Shown in pieces: positions 10,701 to 19,437 of a DNA stretch of 64,000 nucleotides. Under the pieces are notes generated by a model, which worked only from the letters and a program-made list of their open reading frames with translations, was not told where the DNA came from and ran no database searches. The stretch lies in NCBI GenBank assembly GCA_049599735.1, contig JBMYOX010000002.1, positions 89,229-153,228 of the forward strand, read 5' to 3'. This stretch comes from Pontibacterium sp049599735. GTDB lineage: Bacteria > Pseudomonadota > Gammaproteobacteria > Pseudomonadales > Balneatricaceae. The position numbers were made by a program, and so were the translations under genes. How positions within the stretch are numbered: position 1 is the first letter of the stretch; every line of letters begins with the position of its first letter.

Positions 10701-11235
10701 TGTTGAGGTGCAGCCTTCTCGCGGGGTTAGCCAGAAAATGGCGGGGCTGGTGGTGGATCTGCGTCTTAAAAAGACTAAAAAAGGTGATCCGATTTGTTTT
10801 GTAACGCTGGATGACCGTACCGCGCGCATTGATATTACGCTTTATGGTGAAACGTACGAGCAGTCCCGCCATCTTATCAATAAAGATGCGATGCTGATCA
10901 TTGAAGGTGAAGTGGCCGAAGATCACTATTCCGGTGGCATTAAAGTGAAAGGTAATAATGTCCTGGATATCCCGCAGGCGCGGGCACAGTATGCCAAAAG
11001 TGTAGAGGTGTTTTGTACAACAGCGCAGCTGACAGGGCGGCGGCTGAAGCAGCTGGCGGATACATTGGGGGCCTTTCAGGGTAATGAAACTGTGCCGGTC
11101 ACGCTGCGTTATCAGCGTGACGATGCACAGGCCTCCCTGAAACTGGGTGATCAATGGGCAGTTCAGGCCAGTGACGAGCTTTTGATAAAACTCATGGATC
11201 AATTTGGCAGTGATGCGGTTAGTCTGCGCTATTAG
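7732..11235 (+). CDS. dnaE: DNA polymerase III alpha subunit
   Basis: 1167 residues, close to the 1160 of the E. coli protein. The order is an N-terminal PHP domain (HLRLHSEFSLVDG), the polymerase palm with the catalytic aspartates in PDFDIDFCMD (about residues 405-414), fingers, a helix-hairpin-helix stretch (YGLGAIKGVGE) and a C-terminal OB fold and tau-binding tail. It is the replicative polymerase subunit. The start is 10 bases after rnhB, so it is probably part of the same transcript. An 86-base gap with no clear terminator leads to accA. Confidence 0.97.
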   Translation: MSDATSDPKFVHLRLHSEFSLVDGLVRVKELVKLAKAQSMPAVAVTDQVNQFALIKFYKAALGAGVKPICGCDLWLFDELQPDQPLTRLTLLVSNGKGYRNLMELISRAYEQGQTAVLDKAVVTRAWVAEKSEGLIALSGAKEGEIGHSLLAGNGHAKGLLEQWMAIFPGRFYLELQRTGRADEEALIHSSVALAHETGCPVVATNDVMFLRPEDFEAHEVRVCINQGRTLDDPTRPKDYSEQQYFRSEEEMAALFSDIPSALANSVEIAKRCNIDIELGTYYLPKYPIPEGMLMDDYFRQVSYEGLEERLLILLDKNDPDYALKRQPYIDRLEFELDIIIQMGFPGYFLIVMDFIKWGKENGVPVGPGRGSGAGSLVAYAQKITDLDPLEYDLLFERFLNPERVSMPDFDIDFCMDNRDKVIDYVARTYGRDAVSQIVTFGTMAAKAVVRDVARVQGKPFGLADKLSKLIPFEVGITLHKAMEQEPMLQEFVDGSEEAQEIMEMAYKLEGITRGVGKHAGGVVIAPTKLTDFAATYCDDEGKGLVTQFDKNDVEEAGLVKFDFLGLRTLTIIDWALKTINKKRALTGEGPLNIELIDLEDKPTFDLLQAAETTAVFQLESSGMKDLVRRLLPSRFEDIVALVALFRPGPLQSGMVDDFINRKHGRAEMSWPHPDYQLDSLQPVLEPTYGVILYQEQVMQIAQVMAGYTLGGADMLRRAMGKKKPEEMAKQRVGFLEGSEANGIDRDLAGNIFDLVEKFAGYGFNKSHSAAYALVSYQTAWLKTHYPAPFMAAVLSSDMQTTDKVVIFVEECRQMGIPPALPDVNSGDFMFTVNDEGVIIYGLGAIKGVGEGPVEAIVAARQQGGPFKDLFDFAERVGAKKLNKRVLEALVRSGALDNLGTHRAALWAAIPDALKASDQSARNQDAGMFDLFGEVEAEQPGDPYEKYRHQRAWTDKERLKGELDTLGLYLTGHPIDEYEKEFKNFISKKIVEVQPSRGVSQKMAGLVVDLRLKKTKKGDPICFVTLDDRTARIDITLYGETYEQSRHLINKDAMLIIEGEVAEDHYSGGIKVKGNNVLDIPQARAQYAKSVEVFCTTAQLTGRRLKQLADTLGAFQGNETVPVTLRYQRDDAQASLKLGDQWAVQASDELLIKLMDQFGSDAVSLRY

Positions 11236-11321
11236 GCTAGTCCTGTTGCAGCCAAACAGGTACACTTGAATCAATTTTTTGATCCGATAAAACTAACGAA
11301 TTTCAGACAGAACGAGACAGC

Positions 11322-12284
11322 ATGAATCCGAATTACCTGGATTTTGAGCAGCCTATCGCGGAGCTGCAGGCAAAAATAGATGAGCTTCGACTGGTCAGTG
11401 ATGACAATGACGAGCTGAATATTTCAGAAGAACTTGAGAAGCTGGAAGGCAAAAGCCGTTCCCTGACCGAGTCTATCTTCTCTGATCTGTCAGCCTGGCA
11501 GATCTCCCAGCTGGCACGCCATCCTCAGCGCCCTTATACCCTGGATTATGTCGAACATATCTTTGATGATTTTGACGAATTACACGGTGACCGTCACTTT
11601 GCGGACGACCAGGCCATTGTGGGTGGTATCGCCCGTCTGGAAGGCAAGCCTGTGATGGTGATTGGTCACCAGAAAGGCCGGGAAGTAAAAGATAAAGTCA
11701 CCCGCAATTTTGGTATGCCACGTCCTGAAGGTTATCGCAAAGCCCTGCGCCTGATGGAAATGGCTGAACGCTTTAAAATGCCGGTTCTGACTTTTATCGA
11801 TACGCCGGGAGCTTACCCGGGCATTGATGCCGAAGAGCGTGGTCAGTCAGAAGCCATTGCTTTTAATCTGGCAAAAATGTCTCAGCTGTCCACACCGATT
11901 ATCTCTACAGTTGTTGGAGAAGGCGGTTCAGGTGGTGCGCTGGCCATTGGTGTTTGTGATGAATTGCTGATGTTGCAATATTCAACTTATTCTGTGATTT
12001 CGCCTGAAGGTTGTGCGTCTATTCTCTGGAAGAGTGCAGAGAAAGCGCCGGATGCAGCGAAAGCGATGGGCATTACCTCCGGCCGTCTGAACGAGCTGGG
12101 TCTGGTTGATCAGGTGGTGAGCGAGCCTTTAGGGGGTGCGCACCGGGACCAGAGCCTGATGGCGGCGAATCTGAAAAAACATTTGCTGGAAACCCTCGAG
12201 AAACTGGAAGGCTTCAGCGAAGACGAGTTGCTTGAGCGCCGTTATGAACGCCTGATGTCATACGGCTTTGCCACTGAGCAGTAA
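11322..12284 (+). CDS. accA: Acetyl-CoA carboxylase carboxyltransferase alpha subunit
   Basis: 320 residues, the usual length. After an N-terminal helical stretch, the crotonase-like carboxyltransferase fold carries the glycine-rich FIDTPGAYPGIDAEERGQ and VVGEGGSGGALAIG motifs that bind biotin and acetyl-CoA. With AccD it forms the heterotetramer making malonyl-CoA for fatty-acid synthesis. It follows dnaE as in E. coli and Pseudomonas. Confidence 0.97.
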   Translation: MNPNYLDFEQPIAELQAKIDELRLVSDDNDELNISEELEKLEGKSRSLTESIFSDLSAWQISQLARHPQRPYTLDYVEHIFDDFDELHGDRHFADDQAIVGGIARLEGKPVMVIGHQKGREVKDKVTRNFGMPRPEGYRKALRLMEMAERFKMPVLTFIDTPGAYPGIDAEERGQSEAIAFNLAKMSQLSTPIISTVVGEGGSGGALAIGVCDELLMLQYSTYSVISPEGCASILWKSAEKAPDAAKAMGITSGRLNELGLVDQVVSEPLGGAHRDQSLMAANLKKHLLETLEKLEGFSEDELLERRYERLMSYGFATEQ

Positions 12285-12305
12285 AAAACTGCTGATTGAC
12301 TGCTG

Positions 12306-13601
12306 ATGTCCGCTTTAATCGAAACCGCCTTTTCTCAGGCGGTGAAGCCGATGTCTTCTGTCCGCCGCTGGCTGATTGGCCACAGCGGCGGGCTTGATTC
12401 TCAGGTGCTGCTGCACCTTGCTTATGCAACCCTTCCGTGTGATCAGTTACTGGTTGTACATGTTAATCACCACCTTCAGCCTGAGGCTGATCAGTGGGCT
12501 GAATTCTCAGCGGGCCAGGCCTGCACACGTCATCTTAAACACCAAATATTGCATGCTTGCCCGTCAGGTGCCTCTGAAGGCCAGGCGCGTGATGCCCGTT
12601 ATGCTGCTTTTGAATCGCTGTTGAAAGCGGGTGACTGTTTATTGCTGGCTCATCATGGCGATGATCAAGCAGAAACCCTGCTGTATCGCCTGATGCGGGG
12701 TGCCGGATTAAAAGGGTTGGCGGGTATTCCCGCGCAGCGTGTTTTGTCTGAGGCTCGGATTTTACGTCCTTTATTACAAGTACCTCGCCAGCAGCTGGAA
12801 ACTTATGCGAGCCGCCATCAGCTTGAATGGATAGATGATCCTTCCAACAAAGATACGGCCTATGATCGTAATTATCTGCGTCATGAAATTTTACCTAAGC
12901 TGGCAAAGCGCTGGCCCGGGTTTCAGACACGCTGGATAAATACCGCTAAACAGCTGGCAGATACCGAGCAGGTGCTTAATCAGTATCTGGATGCCGATCT
13001 GGATCAATTATCAGGTGATATGGGTGAAATTCGCATACCTGCTTTATTACTGGTGTCCCGTGAGAAGCGTTATTTACTGCTACGACGTTGGCTGGAGCGG
13101 ATTTCGGATAGCCTGCTGAATCAGAAACAATTACAACAGATTGAAAATCAGATATTAAATGCACGTAATGATGCCAGCCCTGAATTATGTCTGGGTGATA
13201 AAATATTACGGCGTTACCGTCAGGCACTTTACCTGACGAGCCCGGTTATTTCTCAGCGGGAAAGCCGGGTCTCTCTTAGCGCGGGTCAGCATGTTCTGTC
13301 AGATGCGATACTGCGAATTGAGCCCGCAGAGGTTGGTTTGGTCAGCCTTGACGGCGTTCAGTTGGTACGTCGTCAGGGGGGGGAGCGTTGTCGCCCGGCT
13401 GGGCGGGGTGGCAGTTGCAGTGTTAAAAAATGCCTTCAGGAGGCTGGTATTCCTCCCTGGTTAAAACAGGACTGGCCCCTGCTGGTAGCTGGTGATGAGA
13501 TCGTGGCAATCCCTGGTATTTGTGTCTGTGAGGGCTGGCTGAGTAAAAAAGGCGGATTTGCGCTATCCTGGCACAGCTTCGCATTGTCTAAATCGCGCTG
13601 A
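12306..13601 (+). CDS. tilS: tRNA(Ile)-lysidine synthetase TilS
   Basis: 431 residues. The N-type PP-loop SGGLDS (near residue 28) and the conserved HHGDDQAET and RNYLRHEILP stretches identify the ATP-dependent enzyme that converts C34 of tRNA-Ile(CAU) to lysidine. The C-terminal third is the tRNA-recognition domain, ending in the typical FALSWHS-type tail. It is 21 bases downstream of accA and 68 upstream of pyrG. Confidence 0.94.
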   Translation: MSALIETAFSQAVKPMSSVRRWLIGHSGGLDSQVLLHLAYATLPCDQLLVVHVNHHLQPEADQWAEFSAGQACTRHLKHQILHACPSGASEGQARDARYAAFESLLKAGDCLLLAHHGDDQAETLLYRLMRGAGLKGLAGIPAQRVLSEARILRPLLQVPRQQLETYASRHQLEWIDDPSNKDTAYDRNYLRHEILPKLAKRWPGFQTRWINTAKQLADTEQVLNQYLDADLDQLSGDMGEIRIPALLLVSREKRYLLLRRWLERISDSLLNQKQLQQIENQILNARNDASPELCLGDKILRRYRQALYLTSPVISQRESRVSLSAGQHVLSDAILRIEPAEVGLVSLDGVQLVRRQGGERCRPAGRGGSCSVKKCLQEAGIPPWLKQDWPLLVAGDEIVAIPGICVCEGWLSKKGGFALSWHSFALSKSR

Positions 13602-13669
13602 TTTGCTATCTTGTAGCCCCATCTTTGATTGCGTTTTTCCCTCGATTTAATCACGTATACAGGTTCTGC

Positions 13670-15298
13670 ATGACGCGTTATATCTTCGTCACCGGTGGTG
13701 TTGTGTCCTCATTGGGCAAAGGCATCGCATCCGCTTCGTTAGCTGCCATTTTGGAAGCACGGGGTTTAAAAGTTACTATGCTGAAACTGGATCCCTACAT
13801 CAATGTAGATCCGGGTACTATGAGTCCTTTCCAGCATGGTGAGGTATTTGTAACTGAAGATGGAGCTGAAACTGACCTGGACTTGGGTCACTATGAGCGC
13901 TTCATTCGTACCACTATGTCTAAACGTAATAACTTTACGTCCGGCCGTATTTACCAGCAGGTGCTGCGTAAAGAACGTCGTGGAGACTATCTGGGGGGGA
14001 CTGTACAGGTCATCCCGCACATTACCGATGAAATCAAACGCCGTGTAATTGAAGGCGCAGGTGATGCGGATGTGGCTTTGGTTGAAATTGGCGGCACCGT
14101 GGGTGATATTGAATCCCTGCCGTTTCTGGAAGCCATCCGTCAGTTAAAAGCAGAGCTGGGGTTTTCCCGTGCCATGTTTATGCACCTGGTACTGGTGCCT
14201 TACATTGCAACAGCGGGTGAAACTAAAACCAAGCCTGCTCAGCACTCGGTTAAAGAGTTGCGTTCGATTGGTATTCAGCCTGATATTCTGGTCTGCCGCT
14301 CCGACCATAAGTTGCCGGATTCCTCCCGCCGTAAACTATCCCTGTTTACTAACGTGGAAGAGCGTGCGGTTATTTCCCTGCCGGATGCTAAGACGATTTA
14401 CGAAATTCCTCAGATGCTGGCCGATCAGCACCTGGATGATATCGTTGTAGAACGTTTCCACCTGGAATGTGGCGAGCCGGATCTGGATGAGTGGAACCGT
14501 GTGGCCGATGCCCACCTGCACCCGGAAGGTGTAGTGACCATCGCAATGGTCGGCAAATACATGGAATTGCTGGATGCCTATAAATCGCTGATTGAAGCGA
14601 TCTCCCATGCAGGCATCGCACTGAAGCGCAAAGTGCGTATCGAATATATTGACTCTGAGCGGGTTGAGCGTGAAGGCGTGGATATTCTTAAAGACGTCAG
14701 CGCCATTCTGGTACCGGGCGGATTTGGTGAGCGTGGAGTTGAAGGCAAAATCCAGGCTGTACAGTATGCCCGTGAAAACAAGGTGCCTTACCTGGGTATC
14801 TGTCTGGGTATGCAGGTTGCGGTGATTGAATTTGCCCGCCATGTGGCGGGTATTCAGGATGCAACTTCCTCAGAATTTGATGCCAAAGCCGAACATCCGG
14901 TTATTGGTCTGATCACCGAGTGGACAACCACCGAAGGTGATGTGGAAACCCGTGGCGACCAGGATGATCTGGGTGGCACTATGCGTTTGGGTGCCCAGGT
15001 TTGTCATCTGGCCGGGGGCTCTAAAGCCGCCGAATCTTATGGCAGCACTGAGATTACCGAACGTCATCGTCACCGTTATGAAGTGAATAACAACTACGTA
15101 GAACAGCTGGAAGCAGCAGGCCTGCGTATTGCCGGCCGCTCTGTGGATGGCGAACTGGTTGAAGTGGTTGAAGTGGCAGATCATCCCTGGTTTGTAGCTT
15201 GCCAGTTCCACCCTGAATTTACCTCTACTCCCCGTGATGGACACGGCCTGTTTACCGGCTTTATCAAGGCGGCGATAGAGCAGCAGGCTAAGCAGTAA
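13670..15298 (+). CDS. pyrG: CTP synthase
   Basis: 542 residues (E. coli 545). The N-terminal amidoligase domain starts at MTRYIFVTGGVVSSLGKGI and the C-terminal class I glutamine amidotransferase has the nucleophile cysteine in GICLGMQ and the His-Glu pair in FHPEF. It makes CTP from UTP and glutamine. The open frame extends upstream to 13625, but conservation begins at the ATG at 13670. pyrG-eno-ftsB is the conserved order. Confidence 0.97.
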   Translation: MTRYIFVTGGVVSSLGKGIASASLAAILEARGLKVTMLKLDPYINVDPGTMSPFQHGEVFVTEDGAETDLDLGHYERFIRTTMSKRNNFTSGRIYQQVLRKERRGDYLGGTVQVIPHITDEIKRRVIEGAGDADVALVEIGGTVGDIESLPFLEAIRQLKAELGFSRAMFMHLVLVPYIATAGETKTKPAQHSVKELRSIGIQPDILVCRSDHKLPDSSRRKLSLFTNVEERAVISLPDAKTIYEIPQMLADQHLDDIVVERFHLECGEPDLDEWNRVADAHLHPEGVVTIAMVGKYMELLDAYKSLIEAISHAGIALKRKVRIEYIDSERVEREGVDILKDVSAILVPGGFGERGVEGKIQAVQYARENKVPYLGICLGMQVAVIEFARHVAGIQDATSSEFDAKAEHPVIGLITEWTTTEGDVETRGDQDDLGGTMRLGAQVCHLAGGSKAAESYGSTEITERHRHRYEVNNNYVEQLEAAGLRIAGRSVDGELVEVVEVADHPWFVACQFHPEFTSTPRDGHGLFTGFIKAAIEQQAKQ

Positions 15299-15327
15299 AA
15301 GACTAATTAATTTCTGGAGTTATTCGA

Positions 15328-16623
15328 ATGGCACAGATTGCTGATATCAAAGCGCGTGAGGTTTTAGACTCTCGTGGTAACCCAACTGTAGAAGCTGATG
15401 TGATTCTGGCATCCGGTGTGGTTGGTTCCGCCTGCGCACCGTCCGGTGCATCAACAGGGTCCCGTGAAGCACTGGAACTGCGTGATGGTGATAAAAGCCG
15501 TTACCTGGGTAAAGGTGTACGCAATGCAGTAGCCGCAATAAACGGCGACATTCGTGATGCTTTGATGGGAAAGGATGCGACTGATCAGCGTGCCCTGGAC
15601 AATATCATGCTGGCACTGGATGGTACTGAGAATAAAGAGAAACTGGGCGCGAATGCTATTCTGGCCGTTTCCCTGGCAGCGGCTAAAGCGGCAGCGACTG
15701 AAAAAGGCCTGCCTTTGTATGCGCATATTGCTGAGCTGAACGGTACAGCCGGTCAGTTCTCTTTGCCTGTACCTATGATGAATATCATCAACGGGGGTGA
15801 GCATGCGGATAACAATGTGGATATCCAGGAGTTCATGGTTCAGCCGGTTAACTTTGAAAAGTTCTCTGACGGCCTGCGTTGTGGTGCTGAAATCTTCCAT
15901 GCGCTTAAGGCTGTTCTGAAAGCCAAAGGCCTGAGCACGGCAGTGGGTGATGAAGGGGGCTTTGCACCAGACCTGGCCTCTAACGAAGAAGCCTTGGTGG
16001 TGATCAAAGAAGCGATCTCCAATGCCGGTTACGAACTGGGTAAAGATGTGACCCTGGCGCTGGATTGTGCGGCTTCCGAGTTCTATAAAGACGGCAAGTA
16101 TGACCTGTCCGGGGAAGGTAAAGTCTTTGATGCCGAAGGCTTCAGTGACTACCTGGCAACACTGACAGAAAACTACCCGATTGTTTCCATCGAGGACGGT
16201 CTGGATGAGTCTGACTGGGATGGCTGGGCGTATCTGACCAAAAAAATCGGTGACAAAGTTCAGCTGGTCGGTGACGATTTGTTTGTGACTAACACTAAAA
16301 TTCTGAGTCGTGGTATCGAGCAGAGCATCGGTAACTCTATCCTGATCAAGTTTAACCAGATTGGCTCATTGTCTGAGACCCTGGATGCGATCAAAATGGC
16401 CAAAGATGCAGGCTTCACGGTGGTTATCTCTCACCGCTCCGGTGAAACTGAAGATACAACTATTGCCGATCTGGCGGTGGGTACGGCTGCAGGTCAGATT
16501 AAAACCGGTTCGTTGTGCCGTTCAGACCGTGTTGCCAAGTACAACCGTCTGCTGCGCATTGAAGAAGAGTTAGGTACCGGGGCTGTTTATAACGGCCTGT
16601 CAGAAATTAAAGGTCAGGCTTAA
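15328..16623 (+). CDS. eno: Enolase
   Basis: 431 residues with DSRGNPTVE at the N-terminus, the SGASTG loop, magnesium ligands in the ALDCAASEF, SIEDGLDE and VGDDLFVTN stretches, and the SHRSGETED active-site loop. It interconverts 2-phosphoglycerate and phosphoenolpyruvate; in gammaproteobacteria it can also scaffold the RNA degradosome. A ribosome binding site (TCTGGAG) lies just upstream. A strong terminator follows the gene. Confidence 0.98.
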   Translation: MAQIADIKAREVLDSRGNPTVEADVILASGVVGSACAPSGASTGSREALELRDGDKSRYLGKGVRNAVAAINGDIRDALMGKDATDQRALDNIMLALDGTENKEKLGANAILAVSLAAAKAAATEKGLPLYAHIAELNGTAGQFSLPVPMMNIINGGEHADNNVDIQEFMVQPVNFEKFSDGLRCGAEIFHALKAVLKAKGLSTAVGDEGGFAPDLASNEEALVVIKEAISNAGYELGKDVTLALDCAASEFYKDGKYDLSGEGKVFDAEGFSDYLATLTENYPIVSIEDGLDESDWDGWAYLTKKIGDKVQLVGDDLFVTNTKILSRGIEQSIGNSILIKFNQIGSLSETLDAIKMAKDAGFTVVISHRSGETEDTTIADLAVGTAAGQIKTGSLCRSDRVAKYNRLLRIEEELGTGAVYNGLSEIKGQA

Positions 16624-16638
16624 TCACTGACGTTTTAT

Positions 16639-16664
16639 AAAAGGGGGCTTCTGCCCCCTTTTTT
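16639..16664 (+). terminator. Rho-independent terminator after eno
   Basis: An 8-bp stem AAGGGGGC/GCCCCCTT with loop TTCT is followed by a run of T, between the eno stop and the ftsB start. The A tract on the left extends the stem. Confidence 0.9.
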
Positions 16665-16679
16665 GACCCGGGATTATAT

Positions 16680-16979
16680 ATGTTTCGCTGGTTGATAGTT
16701 TGTTTGCTTATTTTGCTGGCTGCACTGCAATACCGCTTATGGTTTGGCGAGGCGAATCTGCGCCAGGTCTGGTCACTTAAGCAGGAAATTGAACTGCAGC
16801 AGGTCGAAAATAAAAAACTCAGTCAGCGTAATAAACAATTAGAAGCCGAAGTTCAGGATCTTAAAACCGGGCTGTCTGCTCTGGAAGAACGGGCGCGTAA
16901 TGAGCTGGGCATGATTCGGGAAGGGGAAACCTTTTTCCAGTTAGTACAGCCTGATCAGAGAAAAAATCAGAGTGATTGA
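16680..16979 (+). CDS. ftsB: FtsB cell-division protein
   Basis: 99 residues: a short cytoplasmic start, one transmembrane helix (about residues 4-21) and a periplasmic leucine-zipper coiled coil ending in the conserved EERARNELGMIREGE stretch. FtsB forms the FtsQLB complex that activates septal peptidoglycan synthesis. It begins 16 bases after the eno terminator and its stop overlaps the truD start. In most relatives ispD follows; here it does not. Confidence 0.93.
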   Translation: MFRWLIVCLLILLAALQYRLWFGEANLRQVWSLKQEIELQQVENKKLSQRNKQLEAEVQDLKTGLSALEERARNELGMIREGETFFQLVQPDQRKNQSD

Positions 16980-18018
16980 ATTTCCAACCGACTACGCTTA
17001 CCTCTATGGCCAACCCGATGGCCGGGCAACCATTCGTAGCTGCAATGAAGATTTTAAAGTGGTTGAGCGGCTGGGTTTTGAGCCTGAAGGCGAAGGTGAG
17101 CATCTTTTTCTTTATATCCGTAAAACCGGTGAGAATACCGACTGGGTCGCCCGTTTGCTGGCTGAATACTGCCAGTTGAATCCGCGTGATGTGGGTTATG
17201 CCGGGAAAAAGGATCGTCATGCGGTCACTGAACAGTGGTTCAGCGTGGCCGTGCCACCTCAGCGTGTGATTGACTGGACTCAGTTTGGTGGCGAATCCAT
17301 CGAAGTCTTGCGTACTGTCCGGCACCCGAGAAAGCTGCGCGTGGGCAGCCTGAAAGGTAACCGATTCGGGTTGCGTTTGCGCGAAGTGAGTGACCCTCAG
17401 GAACTGGCCGCACGTATTGAGCTGGTTCGTGCAGGCGTGCCTAATTATTTTGGCGAACAGCGTTTTGGTATCGGGGGTGGTAATCTGCAAAAAGGCGTTG
17501 AGTTGCTCAGGGGTGAGCGTAAAGAGCGGCAACGGAATAAAAAGAGCATGTACTTATCGGCTGTGCGTTCCTGGTGTTTTAATCACCAGCTATCCCGCCG
17601 GATTGAATCCGGGCACTGGCATAAGCTGATGCCAGGAGATGCGCTGATGCTGGATGGCTCCCATAGCTGTTTTGTTACCGAAGAAGCCGATGAGCAGATA
17701 CAAAGCCGTTTGCAGGAAGGGGATGTTCATCTGACGGCGGCAATGTGGGGCCGGGGTGAGCCTGTGGCAACGGGGCAGGCCCGTGACTGGGAAAAGGCCC
17801 AGCTGGCACCCTGGGCAGAGATACTGGAACGCCTGGAACATATTGGTTTAAGGCAGGAGCGCAGGGCCATGCGTCTGATACCGGCAGCCTTTGAAGCACG
17901 GATGGAATCAGAGCATCAATGGTGGCTGGAGTTTGACCTGCCCTCAGGTGCTTTTGCGACTAGTGTGCTGCGCGAACTGGCGCAAGTGGGCGCACAGGCA
18001 AGAGGAAGCAGTGAATGA
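16972..18018 (+). CDS. truD: tRNA pseudouridine(13) synthase TruD
   Basis: 348 residues. The catalytic motif GYAGKKDRHAVTEQWFS and the downstream NYFGEQRFG define the TruD family, which makes pseudouridine 13 in tRNA-Glu. The start is a GTG at 16972, inside the end of ftsB (8-base overlap); there is no ATG nearer the conserved DYAYLYGQP. The stop overlaps surE by four bases. The ispD and ispF genes that normally separate ftsB from truD are missing. Confidence 0.94.
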   Translation: MIEFPTDYAYLYGQPDGRATIRSCNEDFKVVERLGFEPEGEGEHLFLYIRKTGENTDWVARLLAEYCQLNPRDVGYAGKKDRHAVTEQWFSVAVPPQRVIDWTQFGGESIEVLRTVRHPRKLRVGSLKGNRFGLRLREVSDPQELAARIELVRAGVPNYFGEQRFGIGGGNLQKGVELLRGERKERQRNKKSMYLSAVRSWCFNHQLSRRIESGHWHKLMPGDALMLDGSHSCFVTEEADEQIQSRLQEGDVHLTAAMWGRGEPVATGQARDWEKAQLAPWAEILERLEHIGLRQERRAMRLIPAAFEARMESEHQWWLEFDLPSGAFATSVLRELAQVGAQARGSSE

Positions 18019-18764
18019 AAGTACTTATTTCAAACGATGACGGCGTGTTTGCACCGGGGCTGTCGGCGTTGGCGGCTGGGCTGGAGCAGTGTCATCAGAC
18101 GCAGGTGGTGGCCCCGGATCGTAACCGCAGCGGTGCCAGTAATTCTCTGACACTGGATCGGCCACTGGAAGCTTTTTGTCATGAGTCCGGTTTTGTGGGT
18201 GTTAATGGTACACCAACAGACTGTGTGCATTTAGGCATCTCGGGTATCTTTGATATAGAACCTGAAATTGTTGTGTCGGGCATTAATGCCGGGGCTAACC
18301 TGGGTGATGATGTGCTTTATTCCGGTACGGTGGCTGCCGCTACAGAGGGGCGGCACCTTAAATATCCACCTATTGCCGTTTCGGTTGCAAGCCATCACCC
18401 GCAACATTTCGAAACAGCGGCTGAAATAGTGCGCCTGCTGCTTGAGGGTATTCATCAGGTTAACCTGGCGCCGCGTACGGTACTGAATGTGAATGTACCC
18501 GACTTGCCACTGGATCAGATCCAGGGCATCCATGTAACCCGCCTGGGTCATCGCAGCCTGGCGGATAAACCGGTTAAATCAACCGATCCCCGGGGATTTG
18601 AGCGTTACTGGATTGCGGGTGTGGGTGAGGTGCTCGACCGGGAGCCGGGTACGGATTTTTTTGCTATCGAGCAGGGTTTTGTGTCTATTACACCGCTGCA
18701 GCTTGATATGACACAATACGATGGTATGGATAATCTGGGAAGCTGGCTTGAGGATATCCTGTGA
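18015..18764 (+). CDS. surE: 5'-nucleotidase SurE
   Basis: 249 residues with the metal-binding N-terminus ILISNDDGVFAPG, the NRSGASNSLTL loop and GTPTDCVHLG. SurE removes phosphate from nucleoside monophosphates and is a stationary-phase survival protein. ATGA overlaps join it to truD upstream, and the pcm GTG overlaps its stop, so truD-surE-pcm is a tightly coupled operon. Confidence 0.96.
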   Translation: MKVLISNDDGVFAPGLSALAAGLEQCHQTQVVAPDRNRSGASNSLTLDRPLEAFCHESGFVGVNGTPTDCVHLGISGIFDIEPEIVVSGINAGANLGDDVLYSGTVAAATEGRHLKYPPIAVSVASHHPQHFETAAEIVRLLLEGIHQVNLAPRTVLNVNVPDLPLDQIQGIHVTRLGHRSLADKPVKSTDPRGFERYWIAGVGEVLDREPGTDFFAIEQGFVSITPLQLDMTQYDGMDNLGSWLEDIL

Positions 18765-19426
18765 ATAGCGTCAGTCTCGAAGGCATTGGCATGACATCCC
18801 GCCGTACCCGGGACCGCCTGATTAATCGGTTGCGGGAGCAGGGCATTAGTGATGAGTCTGTGCTGGACGTGCTGAGAGAGACACCACGTCATATTTTTAT
18901 CGATGAAGCTTTATCCCATCGTGCTTACGAAGATACAGCGTTACCGATTGGCTATAACCAGACCATATCCCAGCCTTATATAGTCGCCCATATGACGGAG
19001 TTATTGTTAGCGGATGGTCCCCGGCAACGGGTACTGGAAGTCGGTACCGGATCAGGTTATCAGACGGCGATTCTGGCACAGCTGGTGGGTCAGGTTTTTA
19101 GTGTCGAGCGCATTCGTCCCCTGCAGGAAAAAGCGCGCAAACGACTTCAGCTGCTCAAACTTCGTAATGTTCAACTGCTGCATACGGATGGTGGCATGGG
19201 CTGGCCTTCTAAAGCACCTTTTGATGGTATTCTGGTGACCGCTGCCCCCGAAGAGGTGCCTGAAGAATTACTCAACCAGCTGGCGGTTGGTGGCTGCCTG
19301 GTGATCCCGGTGGGCGGGATCAGTCAGCAGCTGAAAGTGATAAAAAAAGTCACTGAAGATAATATAATGACTGAAGTGGTTGAAGGTGTGAGGTTTGTAC
19401 CGCTGCTCAGTGGCACGGTTCGTTAA
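18761..19426 (+). CDS. pcm: Protein-L-isoaspartate O-methyltransferase
   Basis: 221 residues. The sequence has the family start region TSRRTRDRLINRLREQGI, the substrate-contacting YEDTALPIGYNQTISQPYIVA stretch and the SAM-binding VLEVGTGSGYQTAILAQ motif. It repairs isoaspartyl damage in ageing proteins. The GTG at 18761 overlaps the surE stop; an ATG at 18791 is an alternative start that would remove ten poorly conserved residues. Confidence 0.95.
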   Translation: MNSVSLEGIGMTSRRTRDRLINRLREQGISDESVLDVLRETPRHIFIDEALSHRAYEDTALPIGYNQTISQPYIVAHMTELLLADGPRQRVLEVGTGSGYQTAILAQLVGQVFSVERIRPLQEKARKRLQLLKLRNVQLLHTDGGMGWPSKAPFDGILVTAAPEEVPEELLNQLAVGGCLVIPVGGISQQLKVIKKVTEDNIMTEVVEGVRFVPLLSGTVR

Positions 19427-19437
19427 GGGAGTGAGGA

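Noticed and set aside
10606..11274. 222-residue open frame opposite dnaE
   Set aside because: Antisense shadow of the conserved dnaE C-terminus with no recognisable domain.
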